Part shown: positions 10,419-24,617 of the stretch, piece by piece
Layout of the letters: each line of letters begins with the position of its first letter
Position numbering within the stretch: position 1 is the first letter of the stretch
Assembly (NCBI GenBank): GCA_025769875.1
Contig: JAGFNK010000076.1
Coordinates: 62,001 to 126,000 of the forward strand
Source of the DNA: Russula earlei
Taxonomy: Eukaryota > Basidiomycota > Agaricomycetes > Russulales > Russulaceae
DNA length: 64,000 bases
Direction of reading: 5' to 3'
The notes under the pieces: generated by a model
What the model saw: only the letters and a program-made list of their open reading frames with translations
Databases searched by the model: none
Told to the model about the DNA's origin: nothing
Program-made: the position numbers and the translations under genes

Positions 10419-12818
10419 ATGTCCTCTCCTGAGCCTCTCGCCGAGGCGGACGCGCTCAGCAACCTTGAACGGCTCATCTTGGCACAGGCCGTATATGAAC
10501 TCGGTTCAAATGCTTGGACAAGCGTCTCGAAAATCCTTTCTCAGCATCCCCTCATCTCTAAACGTGACGATGCTACCTTTTCTCCCTCGGTATTCCTCTC
10601 TGCTCTCCCCGTCATTCTATCATTCACCTTCCTATGTACTATCCAGGCCTGCCGGAATATCTATCAACACCTTCTAACAGTTGTCGGTCTAGACAGGTAA
10701 ATTATCATCAATCTATCTATTTCCACTGACCCTCAGCTGAACCTCTCTTAGCGCCGAACCTGAAAAACAACCTCGGAACGGCAAGTTCCCAACACAAACG
10801 AAATTGTGTTACTCAATATTTTTATAGCCCATTCGAACAACCTTAAGTTAGCTCAGCGGATGTATCAGGCTCGAGTTCTCGAGTTAAAACAACTTATTCT
10901 TGCGGAGGAGGCGCGGTTCAAGTTCGTCGTCGTCGTCGAGTCCCACTCCAGCCTCTTTCTAATACTGCAGTTTCAAAGTTCTGTCGCCGCCGAAATAGAG
11001 GCTATTCGGGCAGGGAAGAAAGGACGCCGAAGACTTTGGAGTAGATGAAAGTGCTTTCGACAGAACGGCGCTCTCCCCTAAGAGTGAGGTAGGCCCTCTG
11101 TTAATTTACCTCACGGACTCTCAGCTATCGGTGTTCGCAGCGAGTCAGCGCAATAGAGGGTTCCGGGTCAGACCTCACGGGTGTGTCAGACACGAGCTCA
11201 TCTGCCCCCCAGGTGCAGGTAGCTATCTCCGCGTGTTGTGTTGTGCTTACCTTGACTAAATTCGTTAGGCGGACCAACCCTTTCCAGAAGAAGATATGGT
11301 ACAAAGACAACTTGACGAAGATCTCACTATTCCTGACGCTTTGCCAAATGCGACTACACCCCCGTCTAGTCTCGGAGGTGACGTCGAACAGTCTGTCGCT
11401 CAAGAACTATCCCCGATGCCGAGCCCTGTCGTCATAGACTACGTAGACGAACATGCTCGCTCATCGCCACGACCACGCCATGAGTCTCCGGATCCACTCG
11501 ACCTTATTACCCCTGCAGAGGATGATGGTGAACTCGAATCTCTTCCCACTCACAAGCGTGCCGAAGCTGTGCGACCTTCCTCATCTCCAGCATGCCCTCT
11601 CGAAGGCTCCGACCGTGCGGTGTCCGTGGAGTCCAAACATTCAAACATCCCTGAGCCAACAAAGATAGTCGAAGTGCATCAAGTTCGTGAGACTTTGGAA
11701 CGCCTAATGACTTCTGAACTCGTGGAATGCCCCGAGGCTAAAGACAAAATTGGATCAGACAAGCCCACAGTGGTATCAACCTCCAATCCTGTAGAAGGTG
11801 AAATGTCGACAGAAGACGGTTCACAAATGCTTCAGAAAGATGACGTCTCCGTACACTCTCTGTTTGAGCCTACCATTGTTGTCCAAGCTGTGCAGTCACG
11901 GTTACCTTTGGAGGGTGCGACAACTTCAGTTGCTTGTACTCCCGAGACGGGTCCATACGTGACGAGACTTGAAGGGTGAGTTTTAGTTCCCCCTCGTCGA
12001 GCACAAGCTAATTACGTTTCGCAGAGGCATCCGAGTTAGTTGAGGCAAAAGAGAATATACAACTAAACGAAAATTTCCCGAGGATACTCAGCTTAAACAG
12101 GACGATGAGATGGAAACCGAACAAGAGGATGGTCATGAGGCAGCGTCCCCAGATGCAGAACCGTCGCGTCGTGATCGTAAGCATCGGTGAATCACATTTC
12201 TATTCTATGCTAACTATCCCAGACAAGCGAAAGGTATCAGAGGCTGCGAGCATATTCTCGGATGCTGCCCGAGACAGTAAGAGAACTCGCGAAGACTCGC
12301 AGCCAGTCGACGACGACGAATCAAGTATGATATCTTGCCTTTCCCCTTACTGTTTCTCAAAGTATGCATAGGTCCCGTGCGGCGCCGCGGTCGGCCGCCT
12401 GCTACTGACTTCCAAACCTCCAAGAAATTCCAAACAGGTTATAATTATGGTTCATTCGCAGATTTCCCAGCATCGCAACGGCAATATCTTCCACAATCCT
12501 ATCAAAACGTCTGAGGCACCAGATTATTATGATATTGTGAAACGGCCGATGGATCTCAAGACTATCAAATCACGCATTCGCGAGGGCCAGATAGCCAGCT
12601 CAGATGAATTTCAGAGAGATGTGTATCTCATGTTCGCGAACTCCCTGATGTATAATAGACCTGGCTCAGATATCTATACCATGGCTGAAGAGGTGTGTCT
12701 CTCCTCGTCTTCTTCTGTGTACGGTTCACACGATTATTATCAGATGATGTTGGAGAGCGAAGCCCAAATCAACAGCTTCAGGCAGACCGAAGGCATTATC
12801 AAAGGCAGCCACCGCTAG
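10419..12818 (+). CDS. Brd8/Bdc1-like bromodomain protein (NuA4 subunit type)
   Basis: The N-terminus has the SANT-like LERLILAQAVYELG and the KRDDATFSPS segment of the Brd8 family, then a coiled coil (LAQRMYQARVLELKQL) and EIEAIRAGK. A low-complexity acidic middle follows, then a C-terminal bromodomain (TSEAPDYYDIVKRPMDLKTI, NSLMYNRPGSDIY). Introns include 10590-10646, 10697-10751, a GC-AG intron 10781-10827 that alone keeps frame, 11089-11140 and 11213-11268. Between 11010 and 11023, just after the IRAGK motif, the frame has to move by one base to reach DAEDFGVDES. This is either an assembly indel or real damage. Brd8/Bdc1 reads acetyl-lysine in the NuA4 acetyltransferase. It runs convergently into TRA1, another NuA4 subunit. 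Confidence 0.8.
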
Positions 12819-12974
12819 CGGACTTGTAGTACCTTGTTTTTATTATAGCATATCAATTCCGCAATCTACTGTGTTGTATCGCTGTGGCATATGATAATAC
12901 AATGAAAGCGAAAACCGCAAAGCATAGTCAACTTGAAGCAGACTGTAGGGAGGAAAAAATAGATAATAGCAGTG

Positions 12975-15900
12975 TTAGAACCAGGGAGAATAGATCTCTG
13001 TCATTTTCATGAGGTTTATGGGATCTGAAGCAGAGCCAACGAGGTTGATAATGGTACCCATCACGGACTGCATCGAGGGGGCTGGATTAGTTGGGTTGCT
13101 CTTTGCCTGGGGGCGTGTAAGTGGTCAATCAAAGCAGATGAAGCACTGTCTCGAACCTGTTCGTGCTCGAGCTTGCATCCCATCGTTTCCATCCTTTTCA
13201 TGATGGTGTCGATGTTCACTTGCACATTTTGACGGAAAGCTAGATCCACGGTCCACGTCCTGTTTCGAGCTTGCAACCAGGTAATCATTTCATCTCGAGC
13301 GAAGAGACACAACTGATCCCCAACTTCAGTCTGCAAGCGGGCATAGAGAACGTCAGCACGAAAAGAATATCTTCTCACGCAACGTTCCCACCTGTGGGTC
13401 TGAGAGAGCATTGCCTATTGCCATCATGGCAGAGATAAGGATACCCTCTGTGAAGCACTCCCCAATGAAATGCTGCAAGTTGGGTGTGAACCGGAACGGC
13501 ACAACGTCATGCGAGGCAAATACGGGAAGCTGGTTCGGCAGGCTAAGCAGTGCGGCGGGAATACCCATTCCGGGAAGCAGCTCGCTCATGGCTATCAGAC
13601 CAGTCCTTCGCGAGACATGGAATCGATTTGGTAGCCTGCTAGTGAGGAAAAATGCATGCGTCATGAAGCACGACGCCGCAAGTTGGAGGGTGAACTGCTT
13701 TCGCATTCGCCAGAGGTCGGATGGAGTGTCCATCGTACGAGTCATGTACTGTCACGAGTATCAGATAGTTCCATGTAGTGGTAAGGCATTACGAACATTG
13801 GTCAAGATTGTCTCTGGTACCATATGTGCCACAATTTCGTCGAGTATGTCCTTCTTCAGAGAGAAATATTCGATCTTGTTCGGCTGAAGCTTGGCCTCAG
13901 GAATGGCCTACAATGAGACGAGTGAAAGCAGCTTACCATGCGATGATGCATCTCCCTGAATTTTCTTAGCGTCTCCTTGACTTTCTCACCAGGGATGAGA
14001 ATGGGATCTTCTCTAGCCATTCGAGTATCCTCGCAGAATTTGTCAAAGATATCACCCAGTGTGATGTAAGATGAGTCGTTTTGCAGTAGACGCAGGTTTG
14101 CGCTGCAAGATATCGACGCTGGGATATTGAAACTCACGTGACGTTTCCGACTCTCCTTGTGGCGACTTAGCACTCTGTTATCATAGTCAGAAGGCAATCC
14201 AATTACAAGAGGAGGTAGCGACAAACCCGTTGAACATGCGGAAACATGCCATCACCCGTTCCTCTCTGCGAATGTGACGACCAGACGGAAGTTGCACAGA
14301 AAATGAAACTTCAGTGTTGTCGGAACCATGGACTGTGAGACGTCTCCAACAATAGCCATTGGAACGACAGTTCTCGAATTTCGAACCAAATTTGACTATC
14401 TTAGCAAAGTTCTGATTGCTGTCCTTGTCCTGCGTGAGGGTAAGTCGTCATCGAAAGCGATAGGGCTAGGGTGTGAAGCATACCTCAGTATATTGTCCAG
14501 GAATTTCAATGTCGTCGAACTTTCCGTGTTGGAATTCAGTGAGATAATGGCTCAAGAGGTCCAATGGCTGCAGCCGTGGTCGCGAATCCAGGTTACGTTC
14601 ATATCTATCACGCCAGCGCTGGAGTCGACGAATATACTCGGATAGAGTGAATTTGCTCTTCAGGAATTCGTCTTCATATTCTTTCTGTAAAGTCCCCATA
14701 AATAAGACATTCAATTCAAGAAGATGGCACCCACCCGAGCCTGTCCAGATAGATTGGTGACCATACGATGGAGGTTTGTGTTGGTTCCTTGGGGAAGTGC
14801 ACCATCATCATCCATGGAGTTGACACGAAGCGCATAATGCTTGTAGACTATTCAGTATCAAGGATGTATATTCATACATCCGACATACCTGCATTGCCTC
14901 TTGTAGAAGCATACAAATAAGACGATAAATCTCCTCCTCCTGGGTTGCCTTGAACCGGTGGCTGATTTGATCTACAGTTGTTTCCATGCTGAGAATTAAT
15001 AGAGGAAACGCTGTCTTCAGCATGTTCACGACCTCTTCGACATACTCCCAAGAGCGCTGCCCAGGGAATGTGATTGTGCTCTCGGGGACTTTCAAGCCGT
15101 CGGTGCTGGACGACGCAGGAGCATCGGCTCCTGTTCGTAAAGGGCTGTCATTATCGATCCTAGAGTTCTGATTCACAGCATCTTGCTCATTCGCCGACGC
15201 CGCTCCGCTTTGCACTCGTAACGCTGCCTGCGCCTGCCTCCTTGCGGAGATCAAATCTTCCCTTGTAGTGCGAAGATGGAAAAAAAGTCCCTGCGCACTT
15301 AATGTTATCGTTGTTCCGTACACCCAATATATGCAAACATGCCTGGGGATACAGCTTCGCCAAGTTGAGGAGAATATATCGGGCCTGTTTGAACTCACGG
15401 TAGCCCAAAGATAGGCAGAGCTGGGGGATCAAGGTGATCCAATACCAGAAAGCAGCTTCACCCTTGTATGTATCAAACGCGCGAGAGATCACGAGGTTGG
15501 CATCATCAACGCTGAGCAACCATAATATCCGTGTGAGGAGAGGACGACTTTTTCCACTCTTGTAAAGACCAACGGCTTGCAGATAGCAGCTCACAGCGGC
15601 CGCACCATGAGACATATCTGTAGACATTTCCTTGAACAAGCGATCGTTAAATTTCCCCCACTCAGCCCAAGACCTGGCCTGGTTCATGTCCAATTGGACA
15701 GCTTGGCCAAATGCTGAGTTTGATTCGTCAGTGCGGCCCCCCATACGTGAATTGAACACGCCCTTCAGGGTGTAAAACTCGGCCTTCTGCGCGGTAGAAA
15801 AGTACATAAGGTTCGTGTTGTTAATCACTTCCAAACCAGCTGGGAGATCATTCGGCTTTTGGTAGTGACAACGAGCTTGTTCGCGGAGTTTGAGGAACGC

Positions 15901-18900
15901 TTCCGATATCTCGATATTAGGAAGGGTATAGATCTTGTTTAGAAGCGCAAAGCAAACGTCTAATAGATCGTGCTTGCGGGCGACGTGGGCGAAGCGATTG
16001 ATTATCCAAGCGGTCTCATGGTATCCACGAAAGCCGTACGTGTTTGAGTTGCTGGTAGCGCCATCCCTCGGTGCGCCGGGAGAAGGGATCAAGGGGACAT
16101 AAGTCTTGTTAATGGCGTGGAAGACGTTTTGCCGCCAGGCTACCAGGTCGCTCCAAATACTGATGTCGTCATGAATGTTCGGGAGTCTTTCTCGCCACGC
16201 TTGGAGGACCAATTTCAGATCGGAGGACTTCTTTTCCAAGTTCTGAGGGGTGGTTGTAGATAGTGAACCGAATATTTTCACGGCCTCCTGTAATTCGACA
16301 AACTGTTGGAAATGCTGCAACAACGGAATGTGGGAAGGGGATAAGTTGGTGGGAAGGGCGACCCATTTCCTGAGTGTGAGCTGCATCGCATCTTCCAAGA
16401 TCTTGGTGAACTCGACGTTCTTTTCCACGGAAGAGGGTACCTTGAGTAGAGCGATAAATGCTTCGAAGACACGTCGCCGAGGGGTTGCGATCTCTGGGAG
16501 CGCGTTGACCTGCTCCTCCAGCGTATCACAGTTCTCGGGCCAGTTCTTGGTTCGCCAGGCGCACTCGAGCAACAACTCTTGGTTACCCTCGCTTCGGGCG
16601 AACTCGTACAACGTGTCCCACTGTTGAAGCTTCTCCGCCGCAAGGATCCAGTGATCTTCCCATAAGCAATATTCCTGTTCCGAGAATGCGAGTCCACCGG
16701 CACGGGATTTTGCTTGCGCACTTTCGTACATGGCAGCTGCCTGCTCCCACATACCAGTTTTGTTCGAAAGCCAGACCGATGTTCGTTTCGGTATGCAAGG
16801 AACGCCGCCTCCACAATCCGTAGAAAAGGTCATCTTCAGCCATTTCCGCATACAGCTCCACAAGAGCATCAAATACAGTGTCACGGAGAGCGTGATCGGG
16901 CTTGATGTTACTGTTTAGAGTCTGGAGAATCTCGGCTCCCGCGTGCCAAGCACAGAACTGTCTTGGCAAGATATTTGATCAAGTGAGGAGGGAGCACGAT
17001 GGTGGGAGAACATAGATTTGATGCAGAAAGAAGTGTGTTGATAATGTTCGGGCGCAGCTCCATCTGCCGCACGTGAAAGTCCTTGCTGAGAAGTGTTATC
17101 AGATGCTGAGTAGTCTCTGTCTGTTCGCGCCGCGAAAGGGACGCCCAGGCGATCGGGAATAGGGACAACCAGATCTCGTGCGCCACGTTAGGGTCAAGAA
17201 AGACTAGTCGTTGAATTGGTTGAACGATGTCGGCAACACGAAGATGCGGAAAGAAGGGATGCGGTGTGACATTTGATGAGGACGATGTTTGCCTTGGCCC
17301 GAGGGTCATGTCACCATCCACGGTGCTGAGCAAGAGGTGAATGGCGACATGGATCCAATTAGTATCGGCCAAAGCTTCCCAATTTTGCACACCAAGAATA
17401 TAACACATTCGACTGAACAGACTTCGTGGGACGCTTCCGTCTAGAAGCATCAGAAAACGTTCTCTTGTACGAGGTTCGCGGGCTCTACATCCCAGCAGGA
17501 AAGACTGCTCAAGTTTAGTAGTGAGGTCACTGCGACGAAGTGAGGGCTCCGTGTATATCTCCAAAATGAGTCCCAGATAAGCGTTGAACAGATTTTCTCC
17601 ACGCGTCTCAAAGGCAGCCATCTTTTGCAAAACGCCAGCCTTTTCTTTCATCGTCGGATAGGATTCTTGGCGGTGCAAGGCCCAATCTCGTGCGATTTCG
17701 AGGACACACCGGCAAAGTGAGGCACTCTTCGACTTCTCAATTAATTGGGAGAGCGCAGCCAAGAGGTACTTTCGTTGATCTCCCAAAAACGAGACTGAGA
17801 TTTGCGAGATTTCAAGAATTGATGTCAAGAGGCGCACTCCATTTTCAAAGCCCTGAGTAGCAGATTGCACTTGGATGTGTTCCTTCGTCAGCTTGTTGAG
17901 GAGTTTTATGAGTGGTACGCTGAAAGTCTCAATCCTCTCCGGTGTTACTTGGACGATGGACCGCAACATCAAGAGGGTGCCACGCAGAGCCGTTGCGTTT
18001 TGTAATCCATCGTCAACAGATTTATGTACGAACTGATGAAAACTGGACATTTCTGTTTGTTGTTCGTCTTCTTCCTTCGGGAGGGGGAACAAGCGAATGA
18101 GGCGATCAAAGACGGGGTGAAGGGCATCATGAAGGGTGGAATCCTCTGTGACCATTCCTTTACGGACAAGGCGCTGCAGCGTGCCTGCATTTTCGGCATC
18201 TGTGAACCATGTGTCTGGCTTATCTTGCACGACCACTTGAAGCACATTCGCTGCACACAAAGCTTGCGCGAGTGTACCCTCGCTGCTTAAATCAGCCTGA
18301 GAGGCATAAGTCCACATGGTAACGTGATGGTCGGGCACTTGTCTTACCTGTTCCAGAAAACGAGAGAAGAAATTGAGTTTAACCGTAACCTCCGTCCAAC
18401 CATTCGGCCCGACAATCGCACGTAACAGGGCTAAGGCACGAGGGACGAGGACGCTCCGTGATTGCACGTCGAAGGCTGTCGTGATGAGTCGTACGAGATA
18501 ACTGACAACACTTTCGCGAAGTGGCAGAGGCGTCACCCATATCGTCGTTCCCCCTGTTGCAGGTAGAGGCACCTCTCTCCTTCGTAGCTCGTTGTTCCCA
18601 GTCATAGATGGTCTGTGTGATATCGATAGACAATGATCTTGACTCACTCGACACTGAGGAGTGCAGACCAAGTTTGGCCAGCGAGTTCACGATATGGGGA
18701 ACGAACAAGGCGCGCACGGGATAGAAAAGATCCGGTTGTCGAACAATGAGTTGGTAAACAGTCATGATCATAGATTGACTATTCTCCTCTTCGAGTAAGC
18801 GTCGAGTTGTTTTAGCCCACATAGGATAGCCGACCTCTTGAGGTATACATGGTGCCAAGATATCCAGAGACTGGTTCACCAGTGACCGTGCCTCGTTGTA

Positions 18901-21900
18901 TGAAGGGGGAGGTTTGAGCAATCCTGTCCAAACTGTGAGTATAAACTTGGGGGGCGTGGGGAAGTTCTTGAAGAACCGCGCGGCGAGCAAGTACGTAGTT
19001 TGCTTCACGTACGTATCCTCGCTATTGATGTATTGCCAAGCGCACTTGATGATATCTTTCCGTGCGACTTCTAACGAGGGATGGTAATGTTCAACAAGGA
19101 CCGCAGTAAAATGCAGAAGCTCGACATGGAAAGCGTCATCGGCATCTGAGAAGCTTGAGCCATTGAGCATTGGGATCCAGATACGGCGATGAATGTTTGA
19201 TACAAGATCCTCATCCAACAGAGCATCTTTTGAGGCCGATCGGGATCGATAGAGAAGCATGGGGGTTATGAAGATGCGAAGGAAGTGGGTTTTGTCGGAC
19301 CAGCTCCATGAACCATCTGAGAATCGTATCAGGAAGCGGAAGAAGACGCTCCGTTGGTAGAAAATGTCGTCGCTGAAAGCTATACGGTCGAGAAGGAAAC
19401 GCGTCGTGCAGATCAGGTCCATCGGAAGGTTGCGAGTATAAACCGTGGTAAGGTCAAAGAGGATATCGACCCTAGGTTCCCGACGGAGAACTCCTTCAAA
19501 GATGCTGATAATGAGGGAGTGCCGCTTGACGGCAGCGGAAATTGCAGATGCGTCATCTTCTGCAGGGGGGGTCTCGGCGCGCCAGACGTCGAGCAAAGCC
19601 TCGATAACAAACGGATATTCTGACGTCCAGTGCGAATTGATACCAGCAAGGTCCGAGAAAATTTGCAAAGCAGGCGTGACCAACGCCGGATTGATCCCCT
19701 TGAGGCAGTCGCGAATTATGACTGGGGTACGCGATTCCAACTCGTGCTGCAGGTTCGATGACATGCGGGACTGGAGGATGCTTCTGAATGTTCCTACGTG
19801 TCGAGGGAAATGAAAGTGCCTCAAAAAAAAGTCGACAGCCTCAGTCGGGTAACGATCTAGGTACTTGGCCAACGGAGCAGCGAACGGACTCGAACCCGAG
19901 TATTGCATTTGCGCTTCTGCCTGAACAATTGCGTTCACCAAGCTCTCGAGAAAAACATTGGCCGCTGAGGGCAGCAGGTGAAAGATATTTGCGAGGCGTA
20001 CGAGCTTGGTGATACCCTCAGTGTCTGTTGGGGGAAGCTTTGAAAACGTCTGAGGATCGGCGACTATGCGAAAATGATCGAGTAGCTTGTAGCCTATCTC
20101 AACCTTAAAGTAATTCGTGAGGAGCTCAAGTAGGCGCGCCAACCCCTCCAGGCCCAGGACGGATAAGCGCTTTGGATCGGCAAGGTTCATCAAAATGGGC
20201 CGCAAACCGGTTTGTAAGAGCTCCTTGGGCAATCGGTTCTGGTGAGTGAGCACAACTCGAAGACCTTCGTGAGCAACTTCCTTGACTTCTGAAGATGGCG
20301 AATAGAGCGATTTGAAATAGACACTTGTTACCCTAGGGAAGGGTCAATGAAATGTACAAGTGTATGAGTTAGCTGAGGCATACCTCTGGCGGGTTTGCGG
20401 TTGCTTAGCGAAGAATTCCGTAATGGGCATCGACGCAGTCAACAGTCGGATCGCGGCCACGCGCAGCTTCGTGATGTCCATGCTGCTCTGCCGAGCACTT
20501 CCTCTGCTCAGTAAACCGGCATCTTCCGCATCTGCAAGGGCCAGAGCCTCGTGCAGCAGGCGCAATAGCTCGTCGTTTAACTCGGGAAGGGGTGGGTCGA
20601 GGCTTACGCAGTATCTCATTGCCTCAATGATTCCGATCTGGATCGGAAAGGGGAGTGCACGAAGGGGCTTTGTGTAGATTCCCAAGAGCATACGTTCACG
20701 GTGGGGCATAAGAAGATTGTGAACGGTTTGACCGGTGATTTCCGAGAGAAGCGCAATGCACCTCTCGCCCGCCTTTCTCACGATAGCATTCGAACTCGAA
20801 AGTTCCGTGAAGAAGATACCCGTGAGATGAGCGAGCTTAGCCGTACTCGGCTCCGAAGTCCGAGATAGTGTGTTAACATCACTGAGGCGGAGCACACGGG
20901 TTAAAGTGTTCAAGATATCGTCGATATCACGGGGTGAATCATGGGGCATGTCCTTCAAGACATGTAACAACGTGCGGACAAGATCGACCTCTCGGTCATT
21001 GATCCATTTGGCCCCGAAGTCTCGGAGGTTCAAAATGAGTTTGATTCCGCTGCAACCGGCCTTCTTGCGAACCCATGATTCATCAAGACAGAGAGCACTG
21101 AATCGGCCGGCAACGTGATGGAGCAACGGCAACAAATCCTGGTTAGACGCTTCACCCGAACTCCCAAGGACGATGAGGTTTTGAATCAATGAGTCAACCA
21201 GGTCGATGGCACGTGATGCCTCAGCAGGGTTCTCCCGTGAAAGTCCGTGACAGAGTCCATCGAGAAATGCGGCGAATAGAAGGCTCGCATAGCGTCGCAT
21301 CGCCTTGTCTAAGGTGACCGCTCTACGAATTTCAGCACTAAAGACGTGATGTGCAAGTTCGCGAATGCAGGTCTCGGCTTTGTCCTGAACGTCAGGCTGG
21401 TGGATGGCCTCGAACATGCCTTCTAAGGAGCGCACAAACACTTCTTCTCGCTCCCGCCCATGCAGATTCTGCAACCGGTGTCAGATACAATAGTCATGAT
21501 GTGTTCGCACGTACGTTGCTCAGGAGTGTGGCGATACTACCTTGCAGAACGTCAAACGCTTGCTGACGATATGGTGAAGTATGTCTCTTCAAAACCTTTA
21601 TCGCTACTGATGTAATCGAACCAAGGTCGAGACCTTCTGTACCCCCTCCGAAGGATACGAATACTTGAGCGGGATCCGATACATGATGGTACTTTAGTTC
21701 TGGTTCTTTCTCCAAAAGACGGCGATTGCGGCCACCAAGTTTGCCTAATATCCGAAGCGTTGTATGCGCATTATGATGATTGGCAGGAAGGGGTTTTAGG
21801 TGGCTTTGTAGTGCCTCCATGAGCTCGCGTAGAACTGTATTGAGAGTGGGATCGAGAAAATCTGGAGTAAGGTTGTCAATGCATAACTCCAGTGTTCTGA

Positions 21901-24432
21901 GACCCTGAGCAACAAGTTCGGGACCTCCACGGAGAGCTAACACCAAGGGCTTCATCAAATAGGACAGGTGAGGTAAGAGATGTGTTAGGCGTAAGGGTAC
22001 GGTCAAGCACAGCTCAACAAGCATATCTCGACTGTATCCATCCGAGACCAGGAGTTGCTTATTGAGGTTTTCCAACATCTCTGGTAGAAGGGGAAGCACC
22101 TCCTTATACAAAAGCTCAAAACGGCCTCCACCACCGCCAATGGCCCTGAACAAACCCCTGAGAAGGTGATAGTAATTGGTCGGCTTTGTGGCTCTCGCAG
22201 CTAGCGGAAAGCATTCCGTGATAAGCTGAGACAAATGGGACGCGAGAATGGGTTCGTTTTGCTGAGGGTACAAAGCGATAGCACCAAACGCCATCTTGAA
22301 CAAACGGATTGTGATCACTGCTGTCGGGTCGTCGTACTCCCCGAGTTGTGGAAGGTTCAAAATGAGATGTCGCAAGACGACGGAGACTAGAATTGCTGAG
22401 GTGGGCTCGCGGCCAAAGAGAGCCTGACATATGTGGAGAATATGGGGCCTCTTTTGCGCCGTTTGAAAGAAATAGTCGACCTTCAGTGTCCAAACTTCTC
22501 GGAAACCGTGGGGATTGATTTCGAGGAGAGCGCCAACTAGCATTTCCATGGGTTCGGTTCCCTCTCGTGGGTCAGCGTCATACAGGCTCATACAACGGAT
22601 ACAAGTTTCAAACAGTCTAAGCATGAGCGACCCGTCGAGGACTGGCGCATCAATTTTCTTGAGAGCGCCAAGACAAACTCGTAAACCGTGTGCAAACGTC
22701 CGGAATAATAGCCGGAACTCTGGGATCACGTTGGTTGGGATTGCGAAGGAATGAAAGTTGGGCCACTCACCTGATAAAACGTTGTCTGGATCGTCTGCGG
22801 CATACACAGAGGAGGCGACAGGGCGTGCCTTCTCAACCATGAAGAAGTTCCCGAGCTTCGCCTCCTCGTTTTTACTATGTTCTGAGCGTTGCTGGACCTC
22901 GTCGAGCACGGCGGAGAGTGATTCGAGCCTACCGACACAAGTTTCCATGAGGGCAGTAAGGACTTTGGATGCGCCGTCCGGGGTATCTTTGGCTACCACA
23001 GTGTCTATGAGGTTGAACATCATCTTTCCTGCTAGAGTGTGAACACTGCTAGAGAGGCAAGGGTTGTGGATCACGCGCGAGTATACATGTATGAAGTGAG
23101 CTAGTTGTCGAGGTGATAGGTCGCCACGAAGGTAGTGAACGAGGTCAGCTGCGGCAGCATATGCTGTTGGTCTGATCCGAAAACGTTAGGAAGGAGGCAT
23201 TGCATCTGAGATCACATGAGGGCTTACCGGAGGGCTTCGCGGCTGCCAAAGCTAGGGCCAAGTAACACGTTCTCATCTAGGAGTTTATCGACTTGAGGAA
23301 GTAGTGCCCCACGATATGGTGTAGCTACAAGAATTCTAAAGCACGTTAGAAGTTCCTATATCTGCATAGTCAGAAAACAGGGATGAAGCTGATCCGAGTG
23401 GCGCACCCGTCTTGAAGGGATGTCGTGAGCAGGAATATCTTGTAGCAACCGCAACGACGCCAGGAGAAGACTATCCCCGTGTGATTCGTGCTGATCTCCG
23501 AGACCCCGAAGAACATAAGCGACGTAAGATAGCATCTAAGGAAATATTGTAGGCGCAAGAGATACGGTGTACATCAGGAGGAACATACTTTGACTTGGGC
23601 AAGGATGAGGTCGCTATATGCTTGAGCATTACGTATAGTGCCCGACATTCCCGACCAGAATCCCCCCATAGCCTCATAATCTTCTCTGGCCTTCTTTTGT
23701 GCAGGTGCCTCGATTGCGAGAACCTCGAAATGTAAAGAAAGACTGTTCTGGATAAGCGCGACAATGGACTGTCGCTGGTCGCGCATGAAGGCTGAGACAA
23801 CCATACCCATCTCCTTGAGCACCTTGAAGCTGTGTATGCTTGGGAGGACAACGTTGGCATCCAGTATGACAGAGTCCTCCGAAAGATATTCCACAGCGAG
23901 TGAGGGAATGTTCCGAGACAGCTCTTGGAATACCACCATAAACTGCGAGACTAGATCTTCCGGAAGAGTCCTATGTGTACGGATGATCTCGCTGAGGGTT
24001 TTGCAGCAAGCGACGCCGATCTCTTCGTTGTCATGACGCAAAAGGTGTAGCATACCAGGAAAGACGATGGAGATCAGAGATCGCGCGCCTTCGGTCGGGG
24101 CGAGGCGCTGCAATATTTCAACGATAACACGCCGAAATTGGTACTCCAGGGTATCCTTGTGAGATGCAGGTTCATTCGAGCGGAGAAGCTCGAGTAAGGC
24201 AGGGATTGTCTGAGGATACACGCGCGTCGCCTCCGCATCACGAACATTATCTATCATGTCGCGTAGCTCGGTAGCAGCTGTGAGCCTGCGTGACAGATCT
24301 ACCAATCGATATCGCACGTGTTGGCCAGTGAGATGCAACATAGTAGGAATGCGCACCGAGAGCGGGATCCGCTACACGAGCAGTCCGCATTTCAAGATCT
24401 GTGGTGGTCCCGGGATGGGACGCCGCTTCCAT
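12975..24432 (-). CDS. TRA1: Tra1/TRRAP, PIKK-family scaffold of SAGA and NuA4
   Basis: A giant multi-exon gene (roughly 3,400 residues) that recruits SAGA and NuA4 to activators. Start ATG 24432 gives MEAASHP...LEMRTARVADP; intron 24356-24278 joins it to ATELRDMIDNVRDAE. HEAT-type helical repeats fill 24270-16908, and the FAT domain lies about 16884-14470. The C-terminal PI3K-like domain (about 14220-13060) has the Tra1 signature TSRLPNRFHVSRRTG and IAMSELLPG. It lacks a recognisable catalytic HxD/DFG arrangement, as in all Tra1 proteins, so it is a pseudokinase. The last exon ends with a FATC tail, INLMKMTEIYSPWF, and stop 12975-12977. I did not resolve every internal intron. Confidence 0.95.
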
Positions 24433-24617
24433 GTTGTTGAGGCACCAACGGAAGGAGCAAGGGACAGGGAGATTGAACGGTAGGGTAAGAACCCACACGA
24501 GTACGAGATGGGGACAAAGGCATCCTGGGCCGCTCGCAGAGTCCATTTTGACCCTCAAGGTCGTGATATCACGTGAGCATCGTAATCATGATAAGTAAAC
24601 AACTACAAGCAAATGCA

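Noticed and set aside
13411..13887. Plus-strand frame of 158 residues
   Set aside because: Antisense to the Tra1 kinase-like domain; no domain features.
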